Positions 53,243 through 63,321 of a stretch of DNA of 64,000 nucleotides are shown here, one piece after another. The notes under the pieces were generated by a model. The model saw only the letters and a program-made list of their open reading frames with translations. It ran no database searches and had not been told where the DNA came from. The position numbers and the translations under genes were made by a program. Source of the stretch: Colwellia sp. (GTDB lineage Bacteria > Pseudomonadota > Gammaproteobacteria > Enterobacterales > Alteromonadaceae); NCBI RefSeq assembly GCF_013214175.1, contig NZ_JABSPA010000004.1, forward strand, positions 218,745 to 282,744. The letters run 5' to 3'. How positions within the stretch are numbered: position 1 is the stretch's first letter; every line of letters begins with the position of its first letter.

Positions 53243-55369
53243 TTGACAACAACAAAATTTAATGATGAATTCAGTTTTAGTGAGTTTAAAGTTATCCCAC
53301 AAGCTAATTTGTTAATTAAAAGATCACAGAAAAAACGCCTTGAAGCTAAAGTGATGTCCTTATTAATTCTACTGGCTAGCAAAAGTGGTGAGGTTGTTAC
53401 ACGTAGTGAAATTTTAGCGGCTTTGTGGCCAAATATTGTCGTAGGTGATGAAGTCATTTCCCAGCTCATCTACTCATTACGAAATGCGCTAGCTGACGAT
53501 GCAAAAAATCCAAAATATATCGAAACGATCCCCAAAAAAGGCTATCGATTTATTGCCGAAATAAAAGTAACCAATACAGATAAAATCACGCCGATAGAGA
53601 GCAAAGAAAGAACAAATATTTTGGCTAATAACAACCGAGTTAGTTTGAACAGAAAATGGCTAGTAAGTATTTTCTTACTATTAATCACACCATTTTTTTA
53701 TGCTTGGTTGGTGAGTAATGACAACTTACAGAAGAGTATTATTAACTTAAAAATTCAGAACATTTTGCCTGTCACCCAAGATATAGGTGTTGAAGGTGAT
53801 TTTAGCTTTCATGAAAACCATAAAAAAATGGTTTATATAAGCTCTCAGGAAAAACGGGTTGATCTCTACTTGAAGACATTAGGCCAAAATCGCTCAGAGC
53901 AAATTACCAATGATGATTGGGTTGAATATTCACCCTTATGGTTAGATAAAAACACGCTTACCTATATCCGAGAAAAGTCAGGCCAATTCCAAATTATCCG
54001 TCATGTTCTCCAAAAAAATGCTGAAGTTATTTATGAATCTGATAACGCCATTTTTAATTTAGCACTAAGGGAAAATGCACCATTTACCATAAGTTTTATT
54101 GAATACGATAATTACCAACATAATAAATTACATGAAATTAAATCAATAAATTTTATTAATAATAAAGTAACTTATTTACATGAATCAACACTGCATTTAC
54201 CGAGTGATATTCGATATCAGATCTACTCTTTAGACGGTCAGACTCTTTATTTTTTTAACAACAGTGATCAGGTAAAAGAAATTGTCTCTTTAGATTTAAA
54301 GAGCAACCAATACAAAACGCTCACCAACAAGTTCTCTTGGGTCGAACATATAGCTTTGCTTGATTCAGGAAACTTACTTATTTCAGGAGAGGTGTCAGCA
54401 ACTAAGGGTATTTGGCAGCTAAACTTAAGTGACTATTCTATTAAAAGTCTACTACCCAGCTCTAGTGGACAACGCATTACTCGAGCAAAATTCAAACAAG
54501 GTCAAATTTATTATGCCACTTATAAAGCTTCGGCTAATCAAGTAATAGCGGATATTAAACAGCAAACTTTTGATTTTTTACCAAAACTCAATAGTGATGC
54601 CAACGAATATTATGGTATTTATTCAAAAGACAATAAAACAATTTATTTTGTTTCAAATCGCACCGGCTATTATGAGCTATGGTCCTATAACGTTAACTCT
54701 CAGATAACCACACAAGTGACTCAATTACAGGCAAGTTTTATATATAAGCCCGCTTTATCTAATACTGAAGAACTGCTTGCTGTTGTCTATGAAAAAGAAG
54801 AGTTATGGCTCTCCATAATTTCATTAACTACAGGGGAACCTGTGAATGAAAGTAAAATTCCCAGTATGAAATACCCATTAATATGGAGTAAAGATGATAA
54901 AAGCATATATATTAGCGAACACAAAAAACACGTTAATATATACCAATACGACAGTGTTACTTTAAAAGCAAAATTAATACAATCTAGAGCTGGGCTTTTT
55001 GCCCAAGAGAGTACCAATGGGGAAAGTCTCACATTTATTGATTACAAGATAGGCGGCTTAATTAGTAAAAACATCACTAATGGTACAATATCGCAACTTA
55101 GCAGCTCAATTTCTAATTTAGAGTTTCTACGACCTGGAGAACTAAAAGCGGTTGAACAATCTATTTTTGCTGTAAAAAAAGACGGGCCTAAAAGAAAGAT
55201 AGAGAGGTATGCCATAACAAATGATAATCAAACTCCTCGCAGTAAGATATTGATGGACTTACCTAACTGGTCTCGAGTAACTGACTTTAATGCAAATGGC
55301 ACCAAAGCTATTTTTTTCAAAGTCAGTCCGCCAGAAGGCGATATTATGACAATACTCTTTGAGCAATAA
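53243..55369 (+). CDS. CadC-like membrane regulator with beta-propeller sensor (paralogue 1)
   Basis: A 708-residue one-component regulator. An N-terminal OmpR-type winged helix (about 10-105; LLASKSGEVVTRSEILAALW, DEVISQLIYSLRNALADD, YIETIPKKGYRFIAEI) is followed by one transmembrane helix (about 133-155). A large periplasmic region (about 165-705) has TolB/PD40-like propeller strands such as SKDNKTIYFVSNRTGYYELW. DNA is thus bound from the membrane in response to a periplasmic signal. The start is TTG; the frame has a stop 18 bp upstream and no ATG nearby. It is a paralogue of the gene at 59413. Confidence 0.88.
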   Translation: MTTTKFNDEFSFSEFKVIPQANLLIKRSQKKRLEAKVMSLLILLASKSGEVVTRSEILAALWPNIVVGDEVISQLIYSLRNALADDAKNPKYIETIPKKGYRFIAEIKVTNTDKITPIESKERTNILANNNRVSLNRKWLVSIFLLLITPFFYAWLVSNDNLQKSIINLKIQNILPVTQDIGVEGDFSFHENHKKMVYISSQEKRVDLYLKTLGQNRSEQITNDDWVEYSPLWLDKNTLTYIREKSGQFQIIRHVLQKNAEVIYESDNAIFNLALRENAPFTISFIEYDNYQHNKLHEIKSINFINNKVTYLHESTLHLPSDIRYQIYSLDGQTLYFFNNSDQVKEIVSLDLKSNQYKTLTNKFSWVEHIALLDSGNLLISGEVSATKGIWQLNLSDYSIKSLLPSSSGQRITRAKFKQGQIYYATYKASANQVIADIKQQTFDFLPKLNSDANEYYGIYSKDNKTIYFVSNRTGYYELWSYNVNSQITTQVTQLQASFIYKPALSNTEELLAVVYEKEELWLSIISLTTGEPVNESKIPSMKYPLIWSKDDKSIYISEHKKHVNIYQYDSVTLKAKLIQSRAGLFAQESTNGESLTFIDYKIGGLISKNITNGTISQLSSSISNLEFLRPGELKAVEQSIFAVKKDGPKRKIERYAITNDNQTPRSKILMDLPNWSRVTDFNANGTKAIFFKVSPPEGDIMTILFEQ

Positions 55370-55550
55370 CAATGGCACTTTCATACTATCTGTTTTTATT
55401 TAACCTGTATGCTGCTTAGTTTGAGATTAAACAGATTAAATTGGTTATATAGCTTACTAAAAGAACACTTGGCCGCATTCAACTGTCACAGTTGGAATAA
55501 TAAGAATAACGTGATGGCTAGAATATAAAAACACCAGAATAGGAATTTTT

Positions 55551-56303
55551 ATGCCACGTTTATTTACTTCGGTATTACTAAGCGGTCTGCTTATTTCGGT
55601 AACTAGCTTCGCTACTGAAATCATTTTAACTACCTCAGATAATTTCTCCCTGAAAGCGGATTATTATCCAGGGGAAAATATTACGAAAAAACTAAGTAAT
55701 CGCGCCGTATTAATGCTGCATCAGTGTAATTACAATCGCACTATGTACAACGCCATTGGCGAGCAATTAGCACAACGCGGCATTCATGCGCTTAGTCTAG
55801 ACTTTAGAGGTTTTGGCGAAAGTATTAGTGAAAAATACAACGTCGATGTAATCCAAAAATTACCGCAAGCAGAGCGAAGACAGGCTTGGTCAAAAATGTC
55901 AGCACACTGGCCCGAAGACGTACAGATAGCCTTTGATTATTTAAAAAGTAAAATAGCTACAAATGGTAAAGTGGGCATAATTGGTGCTAGTTGCGGCGGT
56001 AGCCAAGCCATCACCCTAGCTGAAAAAGAAAGTATTAGTGCTATTAGCTTTTTCTCTTCATCCCAGCGTGATGAAAATATTGCTCGCTATAGTAAAACAC
56101 TAGTTGAAAAACCTACACTTATCATAGCTTCAGAAGACGATGGTAGAACCTTCACCAGTGCCAAACTGCTATTTTCAGCCGCTAAACATCCCAAGAGTAA
56201 AATGATCTCTTATAAAGGCAGCATGCATGGCTATCCATTACTTGAGAGTGATAAACAGTTAACACAAACCATCGTTGCATGGTTTGCTAGTGAGTTAAAA
56301 TAA
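55551..56303 (+). CDS. Exported alpha/beta hydrolase (dienelactone-hydrolase-like)
   Basis: A 250-residue protein with signal peptide (1-22, ends SFAT). The alpha/beta hydrolase fold shows RAVLMLHQCNYNRTMYNAIG (oxyanion side), LSLDFRGFGES, the nucleophile elbow IIGASCGGSQA (Ser in GxSxG), Asp in IIASEDDGRTF, and His in GSMHGYPLL. The Cys after the nucleophile is a local variation. It probably acts on esters or short acyl groups in the periplasm. It lies between the two CadC-like regulators and may be controlled by one of them (inference from position only). Confidence 0.85.
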   Translation: MPRLFTSVLLSGLLISVTSFATEIILTTSDNFSLKADYYPGENITKKLSNRAVLMLHQCNYNRTMYNAIGEQLAQRGIHALSLDFRGFGESISEKYNVDVIQKLPQAERRQAWSKMSAHWPEDVQIAFDYLKSKIATNGKVGIIGASCGGSQAITLAEKESISAISFFSSSQRDENIARYSKTLVEKPTLIIASEDDGRTFTSAKLLFSAAKHPKSKMISYKGSMHGYPLLESDKQLTQTIVAWFASELK

Positions 56304-56334
56304 GTATGCGACAATAATAATGCTCAAGCGAATC

Positions 56335-56364
56335 ACACAAACTTGCTAATTCTAGTTTGTGTGG
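56335..56364. terminator. Hairpin between convergent genes
   Basis: CACACAAACT (56335-56344) pairs with AGTTTGTGTG (56355-56364). The T-run after it is weak, but its place between convergent stops suits termination. Confidence 0.6.
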
Positions 56365-56396
56365 TTGGTCTTTTAATTACTTATTGCTGCCACTGG

Positions 56397-57236
56397 CTAG
56401 TGTGCAGACAGCCAAAAATCATCTTGTTCCACTTTGTAGCAACTAAATATTTTTTCACAACTTCTATTGTTTGATCTTAAGGCAGTTCCAGCCTCTAGCT
56501 TTGTACTTTTAAAACTAAAGGCTTCAGGGTCAAACATATCTTCAAACGAAGGGCTTGATGGTATATTGGTGGTTTTATTAGCATGATTAGTCCAAGGGAT
56601 TTCAGCCAATGTTTTAGCAATATTTCCCTCTGAACCGGTACTGGTACTATTACCGGTAAGAATATTAGCTTGTAACTCACTAATAATTTCGTTTACTTTA
56701 ATATAGTGACCTTCATCTACTTGACCACTTTTATATAAATAGCTCGCATATTGTTGCGCCACATAGTGCTTGTTTTTTAATGCTTTACCCAGCCATTTGT
56801 CTGATTCGCCAACATCTTTGATGCCAAATTCGCCGGTACCAAAAATAATAGCCAATAAAAAAGCTGATTCTGTATGACCATTTCTGGCCGCCTTCCTCAA
56901 ATATCTAATACCCTCTTTATTATCAATAAAGTTATCCTCCATTAAATAAAACACACCAGCGCGGTATTGTGCATGGGCAAATTTATAATGTGAGGCTTTA
57001 CGAAAGCTTTTAATCGATTTTTCCAGGTTTTTTTCTGTGCCGTAGCCTTGGTAATAAAGCTCACCTAGCGCTGAAAGAGCTAGAGCTCCTTTCACTTTAA
57101 CCATAGACTGCCATTTATTGAAAAATATGACACAACTATCTTCCATACATGACTTTACCGGAATAGCCTGAGTTACTGGAGATATGGTGCTTAAGGTAAG
57201 AGCTGCTACTATATAAATCAGCTTTCGATAAATCAT
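56397..57236 (-). CDS. Exported Sel1-repeat protein
   Basis: A 279-residue protein with signal peptide (1-24, ends TQAI) and four Sel1/TPR-like helical repeats (about 50-190). Examples are ALGELYYQGYGTEKNLEKSI, AQYRAGVFYLMEDNFIDNKE, SAFLLAIIFGTGEFGIKD and AQQYASYLYKSGQVDEGH. The C-terminal 90 residues are Ser/Asn-rich with a Cys pair (CEKIFSCYK). Two further Cys near the start of the mature protein (SCMEDSCVIFF) suggest disulfides. Such proteins act as scaffolds; no partner is evident. Confidence 0.82.
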   Translation of the reverse strand: MIYRKLIYIVAALTLSTISPVTQAIPVKSCMEDSCVIFFNKWQSMVKVKGALALSALGELYYQGYGTEKNLEKSIKSFRKASHYKFAHAQYRAGVFYLMEDNFIDNKEGIRYLRKAARNGHTESAFLLAIIFGTGEFGIKDVGESDKWLGKALKNKHYVAQQYASYLYKSGQVDEGHYIKVNEIISELQANILTGNSTSTGSEGNIAKTLAEIPWTNHANKTTNIPSSPSFEDMFDPEAFSFKSTKLEAGTALRSNNRSCEKIFSCYKVEQDDFWLSAH

Positions 57237-57923
57237 TGTTATTATTCCATTAATACAATTATTGATTGAATTTCATACTAGCTAAAAAATAGCAATATTA
57301 CAATTTAAAATCACAGTCTGACTACATAGTCGCTACAACAAGAGAAATACAGACATCTAGCTAAGAACTCTGAACATTATACTTATAACTATCACATAGC
57401 AGAAATTAAGATCGCGCCATGAACTTGCTCCCAGAAACAGTGACCACTTGACCTGAACCTTGACATTGACATTGACATTGACATTGACATTGACATTGAC
57501 ATTGTCATTGTCATTGTCATCAAACATAACAACTTTTCATTATTTATCAACAAGCTACCTACCAGCCACATAGACTAGCCATAGTAATGAATCGGTTAAA
57601 CAAATAAATTAATTATCAGGTTTATATCATGACACTAATCCTCTTATACCTTGCCTATTATTAAGTTAAACCTCGCACAATGCCTTAGCTGGGAGTGTAG
57701 ATAAAGGCGTGAGCACTTAATCAAAAATTTAACAACGTTACCTGCTAGCAAAAATAATATATTAGAGCGCTTCCGATTAGTACTAAGCAGTTGGGAAACT
57801 AAAGGTGGTGATGGTAGTGAATTACACCTTTATACCAATGCATTATCAGGTACCCAGTATAGAAAAATAACACTATTATCGCTACAGCACATGATAAAAT
57901 GGCTGTAGCGATTCACTGACAAA
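57237..57923. other. Intergenic region with hexamer array and possible gene remnant
   Basis: About 690 bp. It holds the TTGACA/TTGTCA array (57460-57519). It also holds an open plus-strand stretch at 57705-57908 with no good start codon (ILERFRLVLSSWETKGGD... ending IKWL), which may be the tail of a lost gene; I do not recognise it. Nothing else is seen. Confidence 0.45.
57460..57519. repeat. Hexamer array: seven TTGACA plus three TTGTCA
   Basis: Seven perfect TTGACA units (57460-57501) are followed by three TTGTCA units (57502-57519). The two halves are near-complementary, so the array can fold back on itself. It lies between the divergently placed ends of the Sel1 gene and the FG-GAP gene region. 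Confidence 0.95.
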
Positions 57924-59288
57924 TCACCCTACTTGGCTGTGATCACTCCTTACTAAAAATCGTACAACCACTAAAGGAAATAATAAATATAAAAGCCAAA
58001 GCAGACCCCCTGCTGACTTTTCTTCACCATCACTCGATATACTTTCAACTTGTATAAAGGTAGCAATTAACTCTAAACTAGATGATTTTTTAACAATACA
58101 CTGCTCAAAGCCTCCACTTGCATAATAATAGAACTGCTTAATATTGAACTCCCCTGTTGCGACATCGATAAAGGAGTCATTATTGAAGTCCCCAAAGGCA
58201 GTAGCAGTTAGTCCCTCTGTCGGCCGAGCTAACTCTACAGGTTTTGAGTACTCCCCCTCTCCTTGACCATAAATCAAACTCAGTCTTGAAGGTTGATAAT
58301 GAGCCGTTAAAATATCGACATGCCCATTTTCATCAATATCCCCAAAGGCTGCACCATAACTTGCCCATTGAGTTGAAACGACCTTTCGATCTTTACCATT
58401 CTCATTAGAGTAAATGGCAATTTCCCCTAGTTTTATTTCTGCAGTCAAGATCTGTGGAATGGCATTTGGAGATGCTTGAAAAGTATCTAATGTTATCGCT
58501 GCTTTTTCAGCAATAATTTTTTGTTCTTTTAGCCCTTCGGTCGTATTTTTGAACCAAGTTATTTTTTCATTGGTTATGCTTTTAACAAGTACAAAAAGAT
58601 CGCCACTAATGTCAGCATCGAACGAAGAGATAACAAAATCAGGTAAACCATCTAAATCATAATCAATTACAGAAAAAGAGTAAGGGTGAGAATTTTCAAA
58701 CTTGAAGGTCTTTTCATAAATAAAGCCGCCATTACCATTATTTAGATACAACCTAATACCTCGGTTGTCTGTACTAAACTCAGCGACAAATAAGTCTTTA
58801 TAACCATCATTATTCCAATCAAAACTGTCTAAGGATGATGGATAAGAGAGTTCTGAAATAATAGTTTTACTCGCGAAAGTACCGTTCCCTAAATTTTCAT
58901 AACTGTGCACTTGGCCATTAAACAAGCTGATACCTATCAGGTCATCTAGACCATCATTATTAAAGTCTAAGGTCTCTAATGATTTAGCCCCTCCACTTGC
59001 AGTGCCAATACCTTTAATATCTGTCTGTTCTGACGGGATAATCACCCCGTTTCCCATGTCGCATTTTTGACCTTGCCAACCGGAAAAATACCAGCCAGGG
59101 GATGCCTTAGCCACTAAGGTTTGAGTAGATTTATCCGTTGCGAAATTACAGTTACTTGAACAGGTCTTATCCAGCGCTTCAACTTGTCCCTGACCTACTA
59201 TCTCTAAATTTACATTAAACGCCATGCTAGTGAAGTTTGTACCAATGAGGCAACTTAAGGTTATCGCTTTCAAAATTAATTTATTCAT
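57924..59288 (-). CDS. FG-GAP/VCBS repeat surface protein with C-terminal anchor
   Basis: A 454-residue exported protein. The signal peptide (about 1-23, ends SMAF) precedes a short beta domain with a Cys pair (LEIVGQGQVEALDKTCSSNC; GWYFSGWQGQKC), resembling the divergent InlB-type repeat. Five or more FG-GAP calcium-loop repeats follow: DFNNDGLDDLIG, DWNNDGYKDLFVAEF, DYDLDGLPDFVIS, DIDENGHVDIL and DFNNDSFIDVATG. The C-terminus has GG, a hydrophobic helix and basic residues (SAGGLLWLLYLLFPLVVVRF). It thus resembles a GlyGly-CTERM sorting signal processed by rhombosortase, though weakly. The beta-propeller probably binds ligands or surfaces. Confidence 0.8.
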   Translation of the reverse strand: MNKLILKAITLSCLIGTNFTSMAFNVNLEIVGQGQVEALDKTCSSNCNFATDKSTQTLVAKASPGWYFSGWQGQKCDMGNGVIIPSEQTDIKGIGTASGGAKSLETLDFNNDGLDDLIGISLFNGQVHSYENLGNGTFASKTIISELSYPSSLDSFDWNNDGYKDLFVAEFSTDNRGIRLYLNNGNGGFIYEKTFKFENSHPYSFSVIDYDLDGLPDFVISSFDADISGDLFVLVKSITNEKITWFKNTTEGLKEQKIIAEKAAITLDTFQASPNAIPQILTAEIKLGEIAIYSNENGKDRKVVSTQWASYGAAFGDIDENGHVDILTAHYQPSRLSLIYGQGEGEYSKPVELARPTEGLTATAFGDFNNDSFIDVATGEFNIKQFYYYASGGFEQCIVKKSSSLELIATFIQVESISSDGEEKSAGGLLWLLYLLFPLVVVRFLVRSDHSQVG

Positions 59289-59412
59289 ATTTTCAATGTC
59301 TTTTTTTATAGGGGATTATTTTCTATCCTATTTAATATATATGTGTAATTAGGGTGTTATAATGTTGTTATTATTTTTTTATTCATCCATAAAATCAAAA
59401 GCTTAAAAAGTC

Positions 59413-61497
59413 ATGAATGTTAATTTCCTTCTAGATCACTATAGGGTTTACCCTAAACATAATAAAATCACCAATGAAAATAAGGTGACAATTCTTGAAC
59501 CTAAAATAATTCAAGTACTTTGTTTTATGGTTCATCACCAGGGTGAAGTTCTCAGTAGAGAGTATATTGCTGATAATCTCTGGCCTGATACTATTGTCGG
59601 TTTAGAGGTAATAACTCGTGCAATTTTTGAGCTTCGAAAGGTGCTTAACGATGACGCTAAAAATCCGAAATATATAGAGACAATAGCGAGAAAGGGTTAC
59701 TGCTTTATAGGAAAGGCTGAGCCTATTAATAAAGCTAAAAGCCAAGCATATTTACCCAGTTTGTTATTGGTTAAACTTGGCCATAAAAGTGCAATATTGA
59801 CAGCCTTACTGCTCACTATTATTACCTTCTTCTTACTTATCAGCCCAATTGCACTATTCAAAAATTTTCAAATCAGCAATACAAAACCAGAAAATTATCA
59901 AGCCACTATTCTTAGTGACGGTATAGAAAACATTCAATCGGCTGCACTTTCTGCTGATGGATCCAAAGTGCTTTATATACAAACTGATGCCAAGTCCAAT
60001 GAATCAGTATTGATACTAAAAGATGTGAAAAGCCATAAATATTCAATCTTACAAAAAGGTACTGAGATGTACCGCTCAGTTATTTGGACTGAGAAAAATA
60101 ATATAGGGTATTTTATTCAATGTAATACCTCTGAATGTAAGATAAATAAGCTATTTGTCGATACAGGCAAGTTACAAGTGGTATATAAAACCAATAAGCG
60201 TTTAAAGACGATTAAGCTATCAGCAAAGGGTAAAACATTAGCTTTAACAGCAATAAATAAACACCGTCTGTCTATCTCCCTATTATCGCTAGATTCACAA
60301 CGAGAAGTGCCGATAAAGCTTGATAATAAAGCAAGTAACTATGCAGCAACATTTAACAATATCGAGCCTGCTATTTTTTATGTTCAACAAAAAGATTCAC
60401 ACTCAACAATCAATAGCTACAACTTAGTAAGTCAACACAGTAGGATAATTTCTACTAAATTCTCTAAAGTCACTAGCTTGCATTCAGAAGATGATGCTAA
60501 CTTGCTTATTGCCGGTCAAATTGACAGCCTATATTCGGTTTGGCGCTTCAACCTTAACACCAATGAAATTTCACAAGCGCTTTCTATACCAACAAATACC
60601 CACGCATATGAATTGGTTTCAAGTCAATCGTCACAACTATTGTTTTATCTTAAAAAAAGCTCAAACATTAATATTGGTGCGCAAGGTTTAGCTAACCATA
60701 TTGATCTAAAGCAAGTTAATAGTTATGCAAATGACTTAAATGCCATTTGGTCCAGACCAACCAATACGCTTTACTTTGTATCACAACGCACTGGTAGCTA
60801 TGAACTTTGGAGTCATAACCGACATAAGAATACTAAACTTACCGGCATTCAGGCTGACAGTATTAGACGACCTATTTTAAACGAGAAGAAAAACCAACTG
60901 GCTTTCGTTGCTGCTAAAAATAATCAGCTCAAACTTATGATCTATGATATAGCTACTGGGCAGCTCACAGTTAATCAAAACATTGATAAAGAGGTGCATT
61001 TATTATCTTGGTCAACTAAAGGTAACTCTATTTACATGAGCATTGCCAGCGAAAACATCTACGATATTTGGCAATTCAATATAGTTAGTAAAGAGTCTAA
61101 AAAAATATTACTCGCGGCGGGCCTCATAGCAGAGGAGCAAGAAGATAAAAGTTTCATTTTCGGTGACATAAAAAGCCAAAAATTAATGGTAAAGAAAGCA
61201 AATGGCACCATGTCAATTATCAAAGACTTTAAGGGAGTTGCTTTACAATTCAGGCCACACAGTATCAAGATAAATAATAACAGCGACCATTTATATTATG
61301 TTGAACAGAAACCAACAAGTATTCAGGTGATGTCGACTCCTCTGGGTGTAATGGTCCAGGAGACTCCAAAAGAGCTCTTTACCCTAACAACTAATGATTT
61401 TATTACTGACATCGGCAGGCATGGGAAAGATTACGTAATTTATGATCATTTCGTATCAAAAACATCACAGTTACTTTTATTGCAAGCCGTTGACTAA
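59413..61497 (+). CDS. CadC-like membrane regulator with beta-propeller sensor (paralogue 2)
   Basis: A 694-residue paralogue of the protein at 53243. The winged helix (about 1-100) shows LCFMVHHQGEVLSREYIADN, GLEVITRAIFELRKVLND and YIETIARKGYCFIGKA; TM helix about 128-152 (ILTALLLTIITFFLLISPIA). Periplasmic propeller strands include SRPTNTLYFVSQRTGSYELW and VHLLSWSTKGNSIYMSIA. It starts at an ATG and is divergent from the FG-GAP gene with 124 bp between, which is the usual position for a regulator and its target. Confidence 0.88.
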   Translation: MNVNFLLDHYRVYPKHNKITNENKVTILEPKIIQVLCFMVHHQGEVLSREYIADNLWPDTIVGLEVITRAIFELRKVLNDDAKNPKYIETIARKGYCFIGKAEPINKAKSQAYLPSLLLVKLGHKSAILTALLLTIITFFLLISPIALFKNFQISNTKPENYQATILSDGIENIQSAALSADGSKVLYIQTDAKSNESVLILKDVKSHKYSILQKGTEMYRSVIWTEKNNIGYFIQCNTSECKINKLFVDTGKLQVVYKTNKRLKTIKLSAKGKTLALTAINKHRLSISLLSLDSQREVPIKLDNKASNYAATFNNIEPAIFYVQQKDSHSTINSYNLVSQHSRIISTKFSKVTSLHSEDDANLLIAGQIDSLYSVWRFNLNTNEISQALSIPTNTHAYELVSSQSSQLLFYLKKSSNINIGAQGLANHIDLKQVNSYANDLNAIWSRPTNTLYFVSQRTGSYELWSHNRHKNTKLTGIQADSIRRPILNEKKNQLAFVAAKNNQLKLMIYDIATGQLTVNQNIDKEVHLLSWSTKGNSIYMSIASENIYDIWQFNIVSKESKKILLAAGLIAEEQEDKSFIFGDIKSQKLMVKKANGTMSIIKDFKGVALQFRPHSIKINNNSDHLYYVEQKPTSIQVMSTPLGVMVQETPKELFTLTTNDFITDIGRHGKDYVIYDHFVSKTSQLLLLQAVD

Positions 61498-61992
61498 TAC
61501 CTGTGTAAGCCAAGGCAGCCTAATCAGGTGGATAGCCATAAGAACTTTAATGGTAAACTCATTGCTCCTTTAAACGCTAAGCACATCGCCTCCTTTATCA
61601 CCACGAACAGTAATGTCTCACGAGTATTGTAGCGATATTGAGTTCTATTGTATTTTAATCAATTGTCGTAACTTGAGTTGTCTAGACTGCTTTTCAACAA
61701 CATCAGCTTTAGTGATAGCATCAAGGGGAACTTAAATGAATAGTGATATTAAGGCTAGTGCCTCAATAACGATAATGTGAGTACACCTTCATAACATATA
61801 ATGAGAACCATACTTAGGGATCTGGCTAGCTAAGGTGGGTTGTCTACAGCGATCACGTCAACGTTTAGTTTTTCATTTGCTAATATACAAAAAACTAAAT
61901 CGGATGAACAGTTGTTAGCTTTTATTAACTTTAGGAAAGTTCTTTTTTGAAACAAAACGGGCACCTCTAATGAGGTGCCCGTTTATTAAATA
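61498..61992. other. Intergenic region after CadC-like paralogue 2
   Basis: About 495 bp without a recognisable gene; several stop codons lie in every frame. Apart from the hairpin at 61955-61984, nothing is seen. Confidence 0.45.
61955..61984. terminator. Strong hairpin downstream of tRNA-Ser
   Basis: AAACGGGCACCTC (61955-61967) pairs fully with GAGGTGCCCGTTT (61972-61984) around TAAT. It is 8 bp past the 3' end of the leftward tRNA-Ser gene and probably ends its transcript. Confidence 0.85.
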
Positions 61993-62082
61993 TGGCGGTG
62001 AGCGAGAGATTCGAACTCTCGAAAGGGATAAACCTTTACACGCTTTCCAGGCGTGCGCCTTCAGCCACTCGGCCAGCTCACC
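61993..62082 (-). tRNA. tRNA-Ser (anticodon GGA)
   Basis: A 90-nt class II tRNA with encoded CCA. The acceptor GGTGAGC pairs with GCTCACC, followed by discriminator G and CCA. The anticodon stem ACGC/GCGT encloses loop CTGGAAA with anticodon GGA. A long variable arm and a T-loop GTTCGAATC are present. It reads UCC/UCU codons. Confidence 0.96.
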
Positions 62083-62139
62083 AATTTTGTGATGAGATTT
62101 TAAGTGTTATCAGCACTGTTGTTTAACAAGCGCTATGGT

Positions 62140-62170
62140 AAAAAAAAAGCCTCGCGGGTGCAAGGCTATT
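62140..62170 (-). terminator. Terminator of nadA
   Basis: An A-run at 62140-62148 and stem AGCCT (62148-62152) with AGGCT (62163-62167) read, on the minus strand, as a GC-rich hairpin followed by a T-run. It lies 95 bp past the nadA stop codon and before the tRNA-Ser gene. Confidence 0.75.
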
Positions 62171-62262
62171 TTAGCTAAAACGCTGTTTAATTTTGATAAA
62201 ATAGTTTAACTGCTGCTTATTTATTCATAAATCTAGATAAATGAATAATTTTTGCAATTAAG

Positions 62263-63321
62263 TTAAGCATTACCTTTAACTTTTAACTGATTCTCTGCAG
62301 CAAAGTTAAGCATTCTATTTAATGGTACTAATGCTTTTTCGGCAACGCTGAGCTCTACGTTGATTTCTTTACCTATTGGACTTACTAGCGCGTCATGAAT
62401 CGATTTAAGGCCATTCATTGCCATCCAAGGGCAATTAGCGCAGCTTCTACATGTTGCGCCATTACCGCCGGTAGGTGCGGCTACAAAAGTCTTCTCTGGG
62501 TTAGCTTGTTCCATCTTATAAAAAATGCCTTTATCGGTTGCAACGATAAAGTGCTCATTAGGCATTTCTTGACTAGCTTTGATTAATTGGCTGGTTGAAC
62601 CAACCGCATCTGCCAATTCAATAACATTAGCAGGTGACTCAGGATGCACTAATACAGCAGCATCAGGGTATTGCAACTTAAGGTCACGTAATGCCGAGGC
62701 TTTAAACTCATCATGGACAATACAAGCGCCCTGCCACATCAGCATCTTGGCTCCTGTTTCTTTTTCTATATATGCGCCTAGGTGGCGGTCAGGACCCCAT
62801 AAGATAGGCTTACCCTGACTATCAAGCATATCGACTATCTCAAGGGCAATACTTGAAGTTACCACCCAGTCAGCTCGCGCTTTAACTGCAGCAGAGGTAT
62901 TTGCATAAACGACAACGGTATGATCAGGGTGTTGATCACAAAAAGCAGAAAACTCTTCAATAGGGCAACCTAAATCTAACGAACAGGTTGCTTCAAGTTC
63001 AGGCATTAATACAGTTTTTTCTGGTGTTAATATTTTAGCGGTTTCGCCCATAAACTTAACACCGGCAACAATTAACGTTTCTGCTGAGTGCTGCTTACCA
63101 AAACGGGCCATTTCAAGAGAATCGGCAACACAACCACCGGTTTCTTCGGCAAGCGCTTGTATTACAGGGTCAGTATAATAATGAGCAACCAGGACAGCAT
63201 TTTTTTCTACTAAGAGCTGTTTAATTTTCTCTATGTATTGCACCTTTTCATCATTTTCTAAAGGCTTTGGCTTAGCTGGGAATTGGAAATCAAAATCTAC
63301 CGCGGTATTACTTACACTCAT
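62263..63321 (-). CDS. nadA: Quinolinate synthase A
   Basis: A 352-residue [4Fe-4S] enzyme that condenses iminoaspartate with dihydroxyacetone phosphate to quinolinate, the second step of NAD synthesis. The three cluster cysteines are placed as in the family: one in [16 protein letters not shown] (about 80-95), one in [11 protein letters not shown], and one in [21 protein letters not shown]. Other conserved segments are [32 protein letters not shown] and [16 protein letters not shown]. Length is normal for the E. coli-type enzyme. It is transcribed alone with its own terminator. Confidence 0.95.
   Translation of the reverse strand: MSVSNTAVDFDFQFPAKPKPLENDEKVQYIEKIKQLLVEKNAVLVAHYYTDPVIQALAEETGGCVADSLEMARFGKQHSAETLIVAGVKFMGETAKILTPEKTVLMPELEATCSLDLGCPIEEFSAFCDQHPDHTVVVYANTSAAVKARADWVVTSSIALEIVDMLDSQGKPILWGPDRHLGAYIEKETGAKMLMWQGACIVHDEFKASALRDLKLQYPDAAVLVHPESPANVIELADAVGSTSQLIKASQEMPNEHFIVATDKGIFYKMEQANPEKTFVAAPTGGNGATCRSCANCPWMAMNGLKSIHDALVSPIGKEINVELSVAEKALVPLNRMLNFAAENQLKVKGNA

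Noticed and set aside
57460..57519. A real array of ten promoters
   Set aside because: The -35-like hexamers are only 6 bp apart with no -10 elements placed after each, so they are better described as a simple repeat.
57705..57908. A short plus-strand gene of about 65 codons
   Set aside because: No usable start codon lies near its beginning and no family is recognisable; at most it is the end of a lost gene.
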